Assembly: GCA_965199915.1 (NCBI GenBank)
Contig: OZ241348.1
Span: forward strand, 3,968,001 to 4,032,000
Length of the DNA: 64,000 bases
Reading direction: 5' to 3'
From: VXYL01 sp965199915
Lineage (GTDB): Bacteria; Pseudomonadota; Gammaproteobacteria; Pseudomonadales; Azotimanducaceae
Positions within the stretch are counted from its first letter, which is position 1. The number at the start of each line of letters is the position of its first letter. The notes under the pieces are model-generated. The model had not been told where the DNA came from and ran no database searches. It worked only from the letters and a program-made list of their open reading frames with translations. This document shows positions 51,120 to 59,378 of this stretch, piece after piece. Position numbers and translations under genes: made by a program.

Positions 51120-51911
51120 TTAGGAACCTTGGAAGTAGCGCACCAGCCGCAACGCGGCGCCGGTTTCGCGGCCGTTCAGGGCGGAAGGGATGACCACGCC
51201 GCCTTCGAACAGCCGGTCGCGGCTGTTGCGTCGATAGCGGGTGTGGCGCACTTCCAACTGGATGGAAGACCGCTCGCCCAGCTGCCGCTCCAGCCCGGCG
51301 CCGAAGGTCCAGGCGTTGTGCCGCCGGTCCACGGTTTCGCTGAAGCTGGCCAGGGGCGTGGGCGGGCACATCAGCTCCGGCCCCGGACAGCCGGTTTCGG
51401 TGATGGAGAACTCGCTCTCGATGCGGCGCAGCCCGACCAGCGCGTACAGGCCGAACCCGGTGCCTTCCATCGATCTGCCAAGCCGCGCGGTGACGCCGTA
51501 GCTGGTGTTGCGCTTGAGCCACCAGTCCTCCGGCCAAGTGTCCGTCCAAGTGTGTCCGGTGCCCTCCAAGTGCCCGTCGAGCCGCTTCCGCTGCCACGCC
51601 ACGTCGACCTCCGCATCGAGGCGCCAGCGGCTGCTGCCCGGCAGAGGCCAGCGGTAGCCGGCGAAGGCGCTTAGGCCCGGCAGGGTCTGGTCGGCATCGC
51701 CCGCGGCTTGGGTGTATTGATCCCGGCTTCCCTCGACGTAGACGGTCTTGCCGTAGGTGAACTGCTGGCCATCCACGGTGCCCGCCAGTCCGAGAAAGAG
51801 CTGCCCTGCGTCGGCGTGGCTGGCCAGTCCGCCCAGTACGCCAAGCCCCACGAGCAAGCAGCCCCGGGGCAGCGGCAAAGCGCAGGGGAGGTTCGAGTTC
51901 ATCCAGACCAT
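51120..51911 (-). CDS. Outer-membrane beta-barrel protein (porin-like), function unknown
   Basis: 263 residues. Signal peptide (LLVGLGVLGGLASHADA, cleavage near residue 36) followed by alternating amphipathic strands ending in aromatic residues: GQLFLGLAGTVDGQQFTYG, LSAFAGYRWPL, RWRLDAEVDVAWQRK, TSYGVTARLG, FGLYALVGLRRIES, WTFGAGLERQLGERSSIQLE and a final strand GAALRLVRYF followed by a short QGS. This pattern fits an eight-stranded OmpA/OprF-N-like or outer_membrane_beta-barrel domain. Two Cys (ETGCPGPELMCPP) sit in a predicted surface loop and could form a disulfide. Specific function unknown. ATG 51911 is preceded by GGAG; ATG 51902 is an alternative. Confidence 0.7.
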   Translation of the reverse strand: MVWMNSNLPCALPLPRGCLLVGLGVLGGLASHADAGQLFLGLAGTVDGQQFTYGKTVYVEGSRDQYTQAAGDADQTLPGLSAFAGYRWPLPGSSRWRLDAEVDVAWQRKRLDGHLEGTGHTWTDTWPEDWWLKRNTSYGVTARLGRSMEGTGFGLYALVGLRRIESEFSITETGCPGPELMCPPTPLASFSETVDRRHNAWTFGAGLERQLGERSSIQLEVRHTRYRRNSRDRLFEGGVVIPSALNGRETGAALRLVRYFQGS

Positions 51912-51956
51912 CGCCGCAACTCCAACAAGTGAACCAAGCCGAGCATAGTTTAGTTT

Positions 51957-52009
51957 AACCTTTGAAGATGAGTCGAGTTTCGCGGCCGGCAGGCGCTCCG
52001 CAGGATGCG
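51957..52009 (+). repeat. Degenerate partial hairpin repeat at the der start (copy G)
   Basis: AACCTTTGAAGATGAGTCGAG followed by TTTCGCGGCCGGCAGGCGC closely resembles the family core (ACCTTCACAGATGAGTCAAG, TTTCGCGACAGGCACC in copy B). The der ATG (51968) is the ATGAG of this core. The two hairpins are missing or eroded. Confidence 0.5.
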
Positions 52010-53437
52010 CGGGAACGGCCCGCGGTCGCCTTGGTGGGACGGGCGAACGTGGGCAAGTCGACGTTGTTCAACCGCTTGTGCGGCGGCCGGCGCGCGCTGG
52101 TGGCCGACCATCCCGGACTCACCCGCGACCGCCAATACGGCCACGCCGCCATCGCCGGTCGCAACGCCCTTGTGATTGACACCGGCGGCTGGGGGGCCGC
52201 TTGGCCCCGTCCCGGGCGTTCGCCCGACGCCCCCTCCGGCGCCGGCCCCGGCAGCGACGTGACCACAGCCGTGGCGGCGCAGGTGGACGCGGCGCTGGCC
52301 GAGGCCGACGCGGCGGTGTTGGTGACGGACGCGCGCGCGGGCCTAACGGCCGGCGATCGCGACATCGCCGAAACGCTGCGCAAGCGCGGCGCCCGTGTTC
52401 TCGTGGTGGTGAACAAGATGGACGGCGCGGACGTCCTGTCGGCGTTCGAGTTCGCGGCGTTGGGCTTCGGCGAGGCGCTGCCCGTCTCGGCGACGCACGG
52501 GCGCGGCTTGGAGCGTCTCAAGGAAGCCCTCGCCGCACGCCTCCCCGCCGTCGCTGCGGAACAGTCAACGGGCAACGACGATCGCGCCAAGATCGCGGTG
52601 GTGGGACGGCCCAACGTCGGCAAGTCGACGTTGGTGAACCGTTGGCTCGGCGACCAACGCCAGGTCGTGTTGGACCGGCCCGGCACCACCCGCGACGCCA
52701 TCGACATTCCGTTCGGCCACCGGCTGCTCATCGACACCGCCGGCGTGCGGCGCAAGGGCAAGACCGAGGGGGTGGTGGAGAAGTTCTCCGTCGTCAAGAC
52801 GTTGGACGCCTTGCGCCGCGCCGAGGTGGCGGTGCTGGTGGCGGACGCGCGGGAAGGCGTCGTGGATCAGGACCTGCACATCCTGCAATACGCGGCGGCG
52901 GCCGGTGCCGGCATCGCTCTGGCGCTCAACAAGTGCGACGGGATGGCGGCCGAGGCGCACTCGCGCGCCGCTCAATCGGCAGGGCGGCGTCTAGGCTTCG
53001 CGCCGTGGATTCCGGTGCGTTTCGTCTCCGCGCTGCGCGGCACCGGCGTGGCGGCTTTGCTGGCCGAAGTGGACGCCATCCATCGCGCCGGCGCGTTCGA
53101 TGTGAAGACCGCGGACATCAACCGCTCGCTTGCCGACGCCGTGCGCGCGCATCCGCCGCCGGTGGTTCGCGCGCGCCAAGTGAAGCTGCGCTACGCGCAC
53201 AAGGCGGGCGGCCATCCCCCCACCGTGGTGGTGCATGGCAACCAGACCGAAGCGTTGCCGCCAGCCTACCTGCGCTACCTGGCCAGCCGCTTTCGCGAGG
53301 ACTTCCAGTTGCTCGGCGTGCCGGTGCGCGTGCAAACACAAGGCGGCGTCAACCCGTTCGCCGGCCGCCGCAACGAACTCAACCGCCGCCAGCGCAAACG
53401 ACGGGAACGGGTGATTCGCCACCGCCGCGGACGTTGA
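51968..53437 (+). CDS. der: Ribosome-associated GTPase Der (EngA)
   Basis: 489 residues with tandem Era-like G domains and a C-terminal KH-like domain. G1 motifs GRANVGKSTLFN (about residue 26) and GRPNVGKSTLVN (about 215), G3 DTGGW and DTAGVRRKGK, G4 NKMD and NKCD. C-terminal VNRR/RNELNRRQRKRRERV is typical. Essential for 50S assembly. A GC-rich insertion (AAWPRPGRSPDAPSGAGPGS) lies between the first switch regions. The N-terminal residues MSRVSRPAGAPQDARERP are not conserved and are encoded by the degenerate repeat. Confidence 0.95.
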   Translation: MSRVSRPAGAPQDARERPAVALVGRANVGKSTLFNRLCGGRRALVADHPGLTRDRQYGHAAIAGRNALVIDTGGWGAAWPRPGRSPDAPSGAGPGSDVTTAVAAQVDAALAEADAAVLVTDARAGLTAGDRDIAETLRKRGARVLVVVNKMDGADVLSAFEFAALGFGEALPVSATHGRGLERLKEALAARLPAVAAEQSTGNDDRAKIAVVGRPNVGKSTLVNRWLGDQRQVVLDRPGTTRDAIDIPFGHRLLIDTAGVRRKGKTEGVVEKFSVVKTLDALRRAEVAVLVADAREGVVDQDLHILQYAAAAGAGIALALNKCDGMAAEAHSRAAQSAGRRLGFAPWIPVRFVSALRGTGVAALLAEVDAIHRAGAFDVKTADINRSLADAVRAHPPPVVRARQVKLRYAHKAGGHPPTVVVHGNQTEALPPAYLRYLASRFREDFQLLGVPVRVQTQGGVNPFAGRRNELNRRQRKRRERVIRHRRGR

Positions 53438-53462
53438 TCGCGTCTCGCGTCCATGTGCCGGG

Positions 53463-54296
53463 TCAGTTGCGCTGGCGCGAACCTTCGCCCAAGGCGTTGA
53501 CGACCGTCATGAACTGCGCGGGGTCCACCGGCACGCCGCGCACCCGCACCGTCCAATGCAGGTGCGCGCCGGTGGCGCGGCCGGTCTTGCCAACCGCGCC
53601 GATCACCTGCCCGCGCGGCACGTCTTGGCCTTCGGCCACGTCCACCCGGCTCAAGTGGCAGTACATGGTGACCAAGCCGCCGCCGTGGTCGAGGAGCACC
53701 GTTTTGCCGTTGAAGAAGAAGTCGCCGATGACCACCGCCGTGCCCGGCGCCGGCGCCCGCACCGGCGTGCCGGTGGCGGCGGCGATGTCCAAGCCCGAGT
53801 GCGGCGAGCGCGGTTTGCCGTTGTAGAAGCTGCGCGCCCCGAACGGGCTGGACCGGCGGCCTTCGGCGGGCAAGACGAACGGCAGCAGGCCGGGGCGCAC
53901 GGCGGTGCGCAGCGCGTAGCCGGTGTCCTGCAGCGCCCGTTCCCGGCGGAAGCGTTCAAGATCGCGCGGGTTGGGGTCCACATGGCGGCGATTGGGCACG
54001 GTCAGGTGCCGTTCGGGATATTGCTTGTCGCGCACCGTGAAAGTGAGCACGCGCTCGCCGTCCGCCGTCGACACGGTGACTTCGCGCGGCCCCGGCGTCG
54101 CGTCGAGCGGCACGCCGACAATCGCGTGGTTCGCGACAACCAGCGCGTCGTCGCCTTGATGGCGGGCACCGGTTGCGCCCTCGGGCAGCGGCAGAGCGAT
54201 GACGCCGCCGATCGCCACCACCGCCGCGGCGCGCCCTTGCAGGGCGCGTTCGAGTTTGCTCCGCAAACTCCCTGCCCTACCGAAAACTTGGCTCAT
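53463..54296 (-). CDS. M23 (LytM-type) peptidoglycan endopeptidase
   Basis: 277 residues as drawn. The N-terminal domain (about 45-110) is Ig/beta-rich (VVANHAIVGVPLDATPGPRE, GERVLTFTVRDKQYPERHLT). The M23 zinc domain has HSGLDIAAATGTPVRAPAPG with its His and Asp, and GAHLHWTVRV with the final His ligands. It cleaves stem-peptide crosslinks or acts as an amidase activator; periplasmic. The only ATG (54296) lies in repeat copy F and the first about 23 residues (MSQVFGRAGSLRSKLERALQ) are repeat-encoded. GTG 54221 just before the hydrophobic segment (VVAIGGVIALPLPEGATGA) is the alternative start. Expressed with xseA upstream on the same strand. Confidence 0.85.
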   Translation of the reverse strand: MSQVFGRAGSLRSKLERALQGRAAAVVAIGGVIALPLPEGATGARHQGDDALVVANHAIVGVPLDATPGPREVTVSTADGERVLTFTVRDKQYPERHLTVPNRRHVDPNPRDLERFRRERALQDTGYALRTAVRPGLLPFVLPAEGRRSSPFGARSFYNGKPRSPHSGLDIAAATGTPVRAPAPGTAVVIGDFFFNGKTVLLDHGGGLVTMYCHLSRVDVAEGQDVPRGQVIGAVGKTGRATGAHLHWTVRVRGVPVDPAQFMTVVNALGEGSRQRN

Positions 54297-54307
54297 TTGT
54301 GCAGATC
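54229..54307 (-). repeat. Dispersed hairpin repeat, copy F
   Basis: Minus orientation between xseA and the M23 gene. GCGCCC TTGC AGGGCGC, then GAGTTTGC TCC GCAAACTC, then the core (CACAAATGAGCCAAGTTTTC on the minus strand) running to the xseA stop. It overlaps the annotated 5' end of the M23 gene and provides its ATG. Confidence 0.82.
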
Positions 54308-55738
54308 TTACTCCTCACTCCCCGGTGCGGAGTTGGCCGCGACGCTCTCCACCGTGGCGCGCAAGCTCCCATCCGTCAAGTGCGCCAACAGGGTTTCGCC
54401 GGGCGCCGCGTTCGCCACGGAAGTCAGCGGGTGGCCCCAGCGGCTGCCGTCCGGTTTGGCGACGATGGCAAAGCCGCGACCCAGCGTGGGCAGCGGCCCC
54501 ACCGCGGCGAGCGCTCTTGCCACCGCGCCCAATAGCGCGCCGGCGCGGTCGACGCGGGCGCGCACTCCGCCCACGAGCCGCCGGCGCAAACCATCCACGC
54601 GCACATTCGCGGCCGCAACGCGCGCCGCCGGGCTGGCGCGGACGAGCAGACCGCGCTGATGCGCCAAGCGCGTGCGGTAAACCGCCAAGCGTCCGCGCAG
54701 CGCGGCCGTCAGGCGCGACTCCAGTTCGTCGGCGCGCAACATGCGTTGTTCCAGCAGCCGGCGCGGATGCACCAGGCGTTGCTCGGCGGCGGTTAGCAGA
54801 CGCCGCTCCACCCGCAGCCGCGCCGCGAACCGCGCCGCGATGGCGCGACGCAGCCCGGCGATGCGGGCAAGCGTGGCGGCGGCGTCCGGCGTCACCAGCT
54901 CGGCGGCGGCGGACGGCGTGGGGGCGCGTTTGTCGGCGGCGAAGTCCGCCAGCGTCACGTCGGTCTCGTGGCCGATGGCCGACACCACCGGAATCCGGCA
55001 GGCGGCGATGCGCCGCACCACCGCCTCCTCGTTGAACGCCGCCAGATCCTCAAGCGAACCGCCGCCCCTGGCGACGAGGATCACGTCTGGCGGACGGCGC
55101 ATCCGCTCGGCGCGATCCAAGGCGCCGAGAATCTGGCCTGGGGCTTCGAGGCCCTGCACCGCCACGTCGAAACAGGTCACGCGCACGCAGGGAAATCGCC
55201 GCCGCAGCACGGACAGGACATCGCGCAACGCGGCGCCGGAGCGCGAGGTCACCACCGCGACGTGGTCTGGAAACGCCGGCAGGGCGCGTTTGCGCTCCTC
55301 CGCGAACAACCCCGCCGCCGCCAGTTTCGCCTTGAGGCGCTCGAACGCGGCGCGCAACGCGCCTTCGCCGGCCAGTTCCACGTGATCCACGACGATCTGG
55401 AAGTCGCCGCTGCCCTCGTAGATCGACAGGCGCCCGGCAACCACCACGCGCGCGCCATCGGCCAAGCGGAAGCGCACGAAGCGGTTGCGGGTTGCGAACA
55501 TCACGCCCCGCACGCGGGCGCGCTGGTCTTTCAGGCTGAAATACCAGTGCCCCGACGCGTAGGCGCGGAAATTGGAAACCTCGCCCTCGATCCACACCCG
55601 GCCGAAGCGTTCCTCGATGACGATGCGCGCCTCGGCGGCGAGCTGGCTCACCGTGTACACGAAGGCGCCGCGGTTGCCGGGCGTATTCCGCGCCGCCGCG
55701 GGATGCGCGCTTCGCGGCGGGCGACGGGCGCCGTTCAC
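54308..55738 (-). CDS. xseA: Exodeoxyribonuclease VII large subunit
   Basis: 476 residues. N-terminal OB fold (YTVSQLAAEARIVIEERFGR, VSNFRAYASGHWYFSLKDQR), catalytic domain (VAVVTSRSGAALRDVLSVL, PDVILVARGGGSLEDLAAFN, SAIGHETDVTLADFAADKRA PTPSAAAE in two pieces) and a long C-terminal coiled coil. The catalytic Asp/Gly set is present. The start GTG 55738 overlaps the moeB stop by four bases. The XseB partner is not in the window. Confidence 0.94.
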   Translation of the reverse strand: MNGARRPPRSAHPAAARNTPGNRGAFVYTVSQLAAEARIVIEERFGRVWIEGEVSNFRAYASGHWYFSLKDQRARVRGVMFATRNRFVRFRLADGARVVVAGRLSIYEGSGDFQIVVDHVELAGEGALRAAFERLKAKLAAAGLFAEERKRALPAFPDHVAVVTSRSGAALRDVLSVLRRRFPCVRVTCFDVAVQGLEAPGQILGALDRAERMRRPPDVILVARGGGSLEDLAAFNEEAVVRRIAACRIPVVSAIGHETDVTLADFAADKRAPTPSAAAELVTPDAAATLARIAGLRRAIAARFAARLRVERRLLTAAEQRLVHPRRLLEQRMLRADELESRLTAALRGRLAVYRTRLAHQRGLLVRASPAARVAAANVRVDGLRRRLVGGVRARVDRAGALLGAVARALAAVGPLPTLGRGFAIVAKPDGSRWGHPLTSVANAAPGETLLAHLTDGSLRATVESVAANSAPGSEE

Positions 55739-56490
55739 GGTTTGGCGCCGTCGCCGCACGCGCCGCAGTGGGGATTTCGCGGCAGACGCAGTTTGCGCCA
55801 CTCCATGCGCTTGGCGTCCAAATACAGCACGTGGCCCACGAGGCTGTCGCCCACTCCGGCGAGCAACTTCATCGCCTCCATCGCTTGGACGCTGCCGATG
55901 ATGCCCACCAGCGGAGCGGCCACCCCGTTCTCCGCGCAATTGAGCGGTTCGTCCGCGGTCTCGCCGTACAGGCACTGGTAGCAGGGGGAGCGTTCCCGCC
56001 GCGCATCGAACACGGCGACCTGGCCCTCCATGCGGATGGCGGCGCCGGACACCAAGGGCGTGCGCGCGGCGACGCAGGCGGCGTTCACCGCGTGGCGGGC
56101 GGCGAAGTTGTCCGTGCCGTCCAGCACCACGTCCGCCGCCGCCACCGCCGCGGCGAGTTCCTCACCCTGCAACTTCGCCGCGGTGGTCTCAACCCGCGTG
56201 TCCGGACTGACGGCCCTGATCCGTTGCGCCGCGGACGCCACCTTGCCGGTGCCGACAGCCGCCTGATCGTGAATGATCTGGCGCTGCAGGTTGGAAAGGT
56301 CCACGCGGTCGTGATCCACCAAATGCAGCGTGCCGACGCCGCCCGCGGCGAGATACAACGCCGCCGGCGAACCCAAACCGCCCAAGCCCACAACCAGCGC
56401 CCTTGCGTTCAACAGCGCTTCCTGCCCGGCGATGTCGAACTCCGGCAGCATGATCTGGCGGCTGAAACGCACCAGCTGCTCGTCGTTCAC
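55735..56490 (-). CDS. moeB: ThiF/MoeB/HesA-family adenylyltransferase
   Basis: 251 residues. E1-like enzyme that adenylates the C-terminal Gly of a ubiquitin-like sulfur carrier (MoaD or ThiS). FSRQIMLPEFDIAGQEALLN is the family start, ALVVGLGGLGSPAALYLAAG the nucleotide loop, DHDRVDLSNLQRQIIH and DGTDNFAARHAVN the active-site strands. The zinc-binding Cys pairs CYQCLYG and CGACGDG are present. MoeB versus ThiF cannot be settled without the carrier gene. It overlaps prmC upstream and xseA downstream by four bases each. Confidence 0.88.
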   Translation of the reverse strand: MNDEQLVRFSRQIMLPEFDIAGQEALLNARALVVGLGGLGSPAALYLAAGGVGTLHLVDHDRVDLSNLQRQIIHDQAAVGTGKVASAAQRIRAVSPDTRVETTAAKLQGEELAAAVAAADVVLDGTDNFAARHAVNAACVAARTPLVSGAAIRMEGQVAVFDARRERSPCYQCLYGETADEPLNCAENGVAAPLVGIIGSVQAMEAMKLLAGVGDSLVGHVLYLDAKRMEWRKLRLPRNPHCGACGDGAKP

Positions 56491-57314
56491 GGCTTGCGCC
56501 CCAACGTGACGCGCGGGCGATGTTCGATGTCGAGACGGGTTTCCACCTGCTCAAAGCCCGCCCGTCGGAACAACGCGGTCACCGCCGGCCCCTGCTGGTG
56601 GCCGTGTTCCACGGCCAGCCATCCGCCCGCCTCCAGATGCGCCGGCGCTCCGGCGGCGAGGCGGGCGAGGAACTCCAAGCCGGTGGCGCCGGCGACGAGC
56701 GCCCGGCGCGGCTCGAACCGCGGATCGCCGCGCCGCAAGTGCGGATCGGACGCGCCGACGTAGGGCGGGTTGCTGACGATGACGTGCTGACGTTCCCCTG
56801 CGCCGGCGAAGCCGTCCGCCAGCCGCACCCGCACCGCCAAGCCGTGGCGACGCGCGTTGCGCTTGGTCAGCGCGACGCACCGGGGGTCGATGTCCGTGGC
56901 GACGACGCGCGCGGCCGGCCGCTCCGAGGCGATGGCCAGCGCGACGGCGCCGCAACCGGTGCCGATTTCCAACACGTTCGTGTTGGCGCCGACCAAGGGC
57001 AGCGCCGCCGAAACGAGAGTCTCCGTGTCTGACCGGGGAATCATGGCGCACGGCGCAACCTCCAAGTCCAGTCCCCAAAAACCGCGCTCGCCGAGAATGT
57101 AGGCGAGCGGCTCCCCGTCCGCGCGACGGGCGACCCAGCCGCGCACGGCGGCGCTGCCGGCCGGGTCCACGCGCCGCTCTTCGAATGCGTACAGGTGTGT
57201 TCGCGGCACCCGGGTCGCGCGGCGCACCAGCAAGTCCGCCTCCAAACGCGGCAAGCGGCGGCGGGCGTAGGCCGCGCAAGCGCCCAGCGTGTCGAGAGCG
57301 GCGCCGGCGTTCAT
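56487..57314 (-). CDS. prmC: Release factor glutamine methyltransferase
   Basis: 275 residues. N-terminal helical domain (ATRVPRTHLYAFEERRVDP, RRADGEPLAYILGERGFWGL) and a class I MTase domain (VLEIGTGCGAVALAIASE, catalytic NPPYVGASDP). It methylates the Gln of the GGQ motif in RF1/RF2; the neighbouring gene is RF1 itself. ATG 57314 overlaps the prfA stop (ATGA). Confidence 0.95.
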   Translation of the reverse strand: MNAGAALDTLGACAAYARRRLPRLEADLLVRRATRVPRTHLYAFEERRVDPAGSAAVRGWVARRADGEPLAYILGERGFWGLDLEVAPCAMIPRSDTETLVSAALPLVGANTNVLEIGTGCGAVALAIASERPAARVVATDIDPRCVALTKRNARRHGLAVRVRLADGFAGAGERQHVIVSNPPYVGASDPHLRRGDPRFEPRRALVAGATGLEFLARLAAGAPAHLEAGGWLAVEHGHQQGPAVTALFRRAGFEQVETRLDIEHRPRVTLGRKP

Positions 57315-58432
57315 CGCCGTTGGTTGCCGTCCGCCGCCGCCGGTTCCTCGCCAAGCCCCCGCAGCATGTCCGCCTGGTGTTCTTGCGTAAGCGGCCCGAC
57401 GAGGTGCTGCAGTTGCCCGCCGACGATTTCGTCCAGCTTGTAGAGCGTGAGGCCGATGCGGTGGTCGGTGATCCGGCCCTGCGGGAAGTTGTAGGTGCGG
57501 ATGCGTTCCGAGCGGTCGCCGCTTCCCACCAAGTTGCGGCGCGTCCGCGTCTGTTCCTCCTCTTGCTCGGCGCGGGCGGCGTCGAGCAGCCGCGCTTGCA
57601 ACAGCCCCATGGCGCGGGCGCGGTTTTTGAGTTGGGAACGCTCGTCTTGGCATTCCACGACGATGCCCGAAGGCATGTGCGTCAGCCGCACCGCCGAATC
57701 CGTCTTGTTCACGTGCTGGCCGCCGGCACCGGAAGCGCGGAACGTGTCCACGCGGATGTCGGCCTTGTCCAACGCCACGTCCGTGATCGCCTCCTGTTCC
57801 GGCAGCACGGCCACCGTGCAGGCGGAGGTGTGGATGCGGCCTTGGGACTCCGTTTCCGGCACGCGCTGCACGCGGTGGGCGCCGGATTCGAATTTCAGGC
57901 GCTCGTAGACGCGCTTGCCGGAAACCCGGGCGATGATCTCCTTGTAGCCGCCGTGTTCCCCAAGGCGCTCGTTGAGAATGTCCACCTCCCAGCCTTCGCT
58001 CTCGGCGTAGCGGCCGTACATGCGAAACAAGTCGCCGGCGAAGATGGCCGCCTCGTCGCCGCCGGTGCCGGCGCGGATTTCCAAGTAGACGTTGCGTGCG
58101 TCGTCAGGGTCTCTGGGAATGAGCAGCGTCCGCACCTCGGCCTCGATTTCGCGCAGAGCGCCCCGCAATCGCTCGGCGTCTTCGCGGGCCAGTTCGCGGA
58201 TGGCGGCGTCCTCGTCCTGCGCGAGGTCCGCCGCCTCGTCCAACTCGGCGCGGGCGGCCCGGTAGCGGTTGTAGACCGCCATCAGCGGTTCCAGCTCCGC
58301 GAACTCCCGCGCGCAAGCGGTGAAACGCTCGCGATCGGCCATCACGCCGGAATCCGCCAGCAAGGCGGCGAGTTCCTCGTGGCGATCGGCGAGGCTGGCG
58401 AGCTTGGCGACGATGGAAGTGGAAAGCGGCAT
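57311..58432 (-). CDS. prfA: Peptide chain release factor 1
   Basis: 373 residues. Recognises UAA/UAG. Domain 2 carries the stop-codon reading loop (RVPETESQGRIHTSACTVAV; the P-E-T variant of PxT) and domain 3 the GGQ motif (RASGAGGQHVNKTDSAVRLT). The C-terminal ends in a Gly/Glu-rich tail beyond the usual 360 residues. First gene of the prfA-prmC-moeB-xseA-M23 run. hemA, often upstream, is absent; a PIN-domain remnant lies there instead. Confidence 0.97.
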   Translation of the reverse strand: MPLSTSIVAKLASLADRHEELAALLADSGVMADRERFTACAREFAELEPLMAVYNRYRAARAELDEAADLAQDEDAAIRELAREDAERLRGALREIEAEVRTLLIPRDPDDARNVYLEIRAGTGGDEAAIFAGDLFRMYGRYAESEGWEVDILNERLGEHGGYKEIIARVSGKRVYERLKFESGAHRVQRVPETESQGRIHTSACTVAVLPEQEAITDVALDKADIRVDTFRASGAGGQHVNKTDSAVRLTHMPSGIVVECQDERSQLKNRARAMGLLQARLLDAARAEQEEEQTRTRRNLVGSGDRSERIRTYNFPQGRITDHRIGLTLYKLDEIVGGQLQHLVGPLTQEHQADMLRGLGEEPAAADGNQRR

Positions 58433-58534
58433 GGTGCGACCTTATAGCACCTCTCCAACGAACTGCCCAACAAACACTCGCCGCCAACGCCACGCCATAG
58501 CCCAGGCGCCCGCCGGCGCCGCCCCGCCCAAACA

Positions 58535-58933
58535 ATCGTCATCGACAACTCCATCGTGCTGGCGTGGTGCTTGGCCGATGAAGAACATCCTGCCGCCGAG
58601 CGGGCGATGGGCTTGACCGTGGAGCACGGCGCGGTGGTGCCTGGGATCTGGCGCTACGAACTGTGGAACGCATTGGTCGTCAACGAACGCCGAGGGCGGC
58701 TCTCCGCGGAGGATGCGCGTCAAACCCTTGCCGACCTAGCCGAGATGCGCATCGAACACGATGGCGCCCACGACGAATCGAGGCTCCTGGCGCTGGCGAG
58801 GCGGTGGCGTCTCTCGGCCTACGACGCGGCCTATGTGGAAGTGGCGGCTCGGCGGCAGCTGGCCATCGCGACGTTGGACAACCGTTTGGCCGAAGCCGCG
58901 ACGGGTGCCGACATCCCGCTGGTGGGGCGTTGA
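58535..58933 (+). pseudogene. Orphan VapC-type PIN-domain toxin lacking a normal start
   Basis: From 58535 the frame reads IVIDNSIVLAWCLADEEHPA, the start of a VapC PIN domain with its first catalytic Asp. Downstream PGIWRYELWNALVVNERRGR (second acidic site), LSAYDAAYVEVAARRQLAIA and TLDNRLAEAA (remaining Asp residues) are intact to the stop at 58933. The codon before IVID is ACA where ATG is expected, and no ATG/GTG/TTG is available upstream; GTG 58556 would lose the first Asp. There is no room for an antitoxin gene before it because prfA starts 102 bases away on the other strand. Most likely a truncated, inactive relic. Confidence 0.75.
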
Positions 58934-59060
58934 CGCGACCGACCGCATCCGCTGCCGTGGAAGGCGGACGCCCAAGCCCAGATGTAGTAGAGTCTCGACC
59001 CGCCCGGTGACTTGCGCGGGTGTGCGGCGGCACTTGCCGCTAGGACGCAGAGGAGGAAGT

Positions 59061-59355
59061 CATGGCAACCAGCGCTCAGGGCCTGTTGAAGGCCGAGATC
59101 GCCTACTACGACCAGCACGCCGAGGAACTGCTGCTGAAGTACCCCAACGTCTGCATCCCATGCCGAGCACGAAGTGCTGGTATTCGCCGGCAAGCTCGTC
59201 ATCCCCGACTTCACCGCCATTAATCTAATCTAGAGTATGCGCTCGGTGCCAACTTGGACGGCCAGAACTTGATCGCGCTCATCGGGCGCGACCTCCTGCA
59301 GGAGGCAGTGCTCGTCTACAACGGTACCGACGGCATGGTCTCCCTCTCCGTCTGA
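59061..59355 (+). pseudogene. Broken DUF5678-like/aspartic protease remnant
   Basis: ATG 59061 reads MATSAQGLLKAEIAYYDQHA then EELLLKYPN, resembling the start of DUF5678 proteins, but then leaves the expected frame and stops at 59220. Another frame continues HAEHEVLVFAGKLVIPDFTA to a TAG at about 59232. A third, without a start, reads YALGANLDGQNLIALIGRDL then LQEAVLVYNGTDGMVSLSV to TGA 59353-59355; this is the C-terminal strand pattern of small clan AA aspartic proteases. So a small gene (or pair) of the type that also occurs intact at 39682-40101 has decayed here by frameshifts and deletion. Confidence 0.6.
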
Positions 59356-59378
59356 ACCTCACCCCCACGCCATCCGGC

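Noticed and set aside
50937..51674. Plus-strand frame opposite the outer-membrane barrel gene
   Set aside because: The minus-strand frame has a signal peptide and beta-strand pattern; the plus-strand frame has none.
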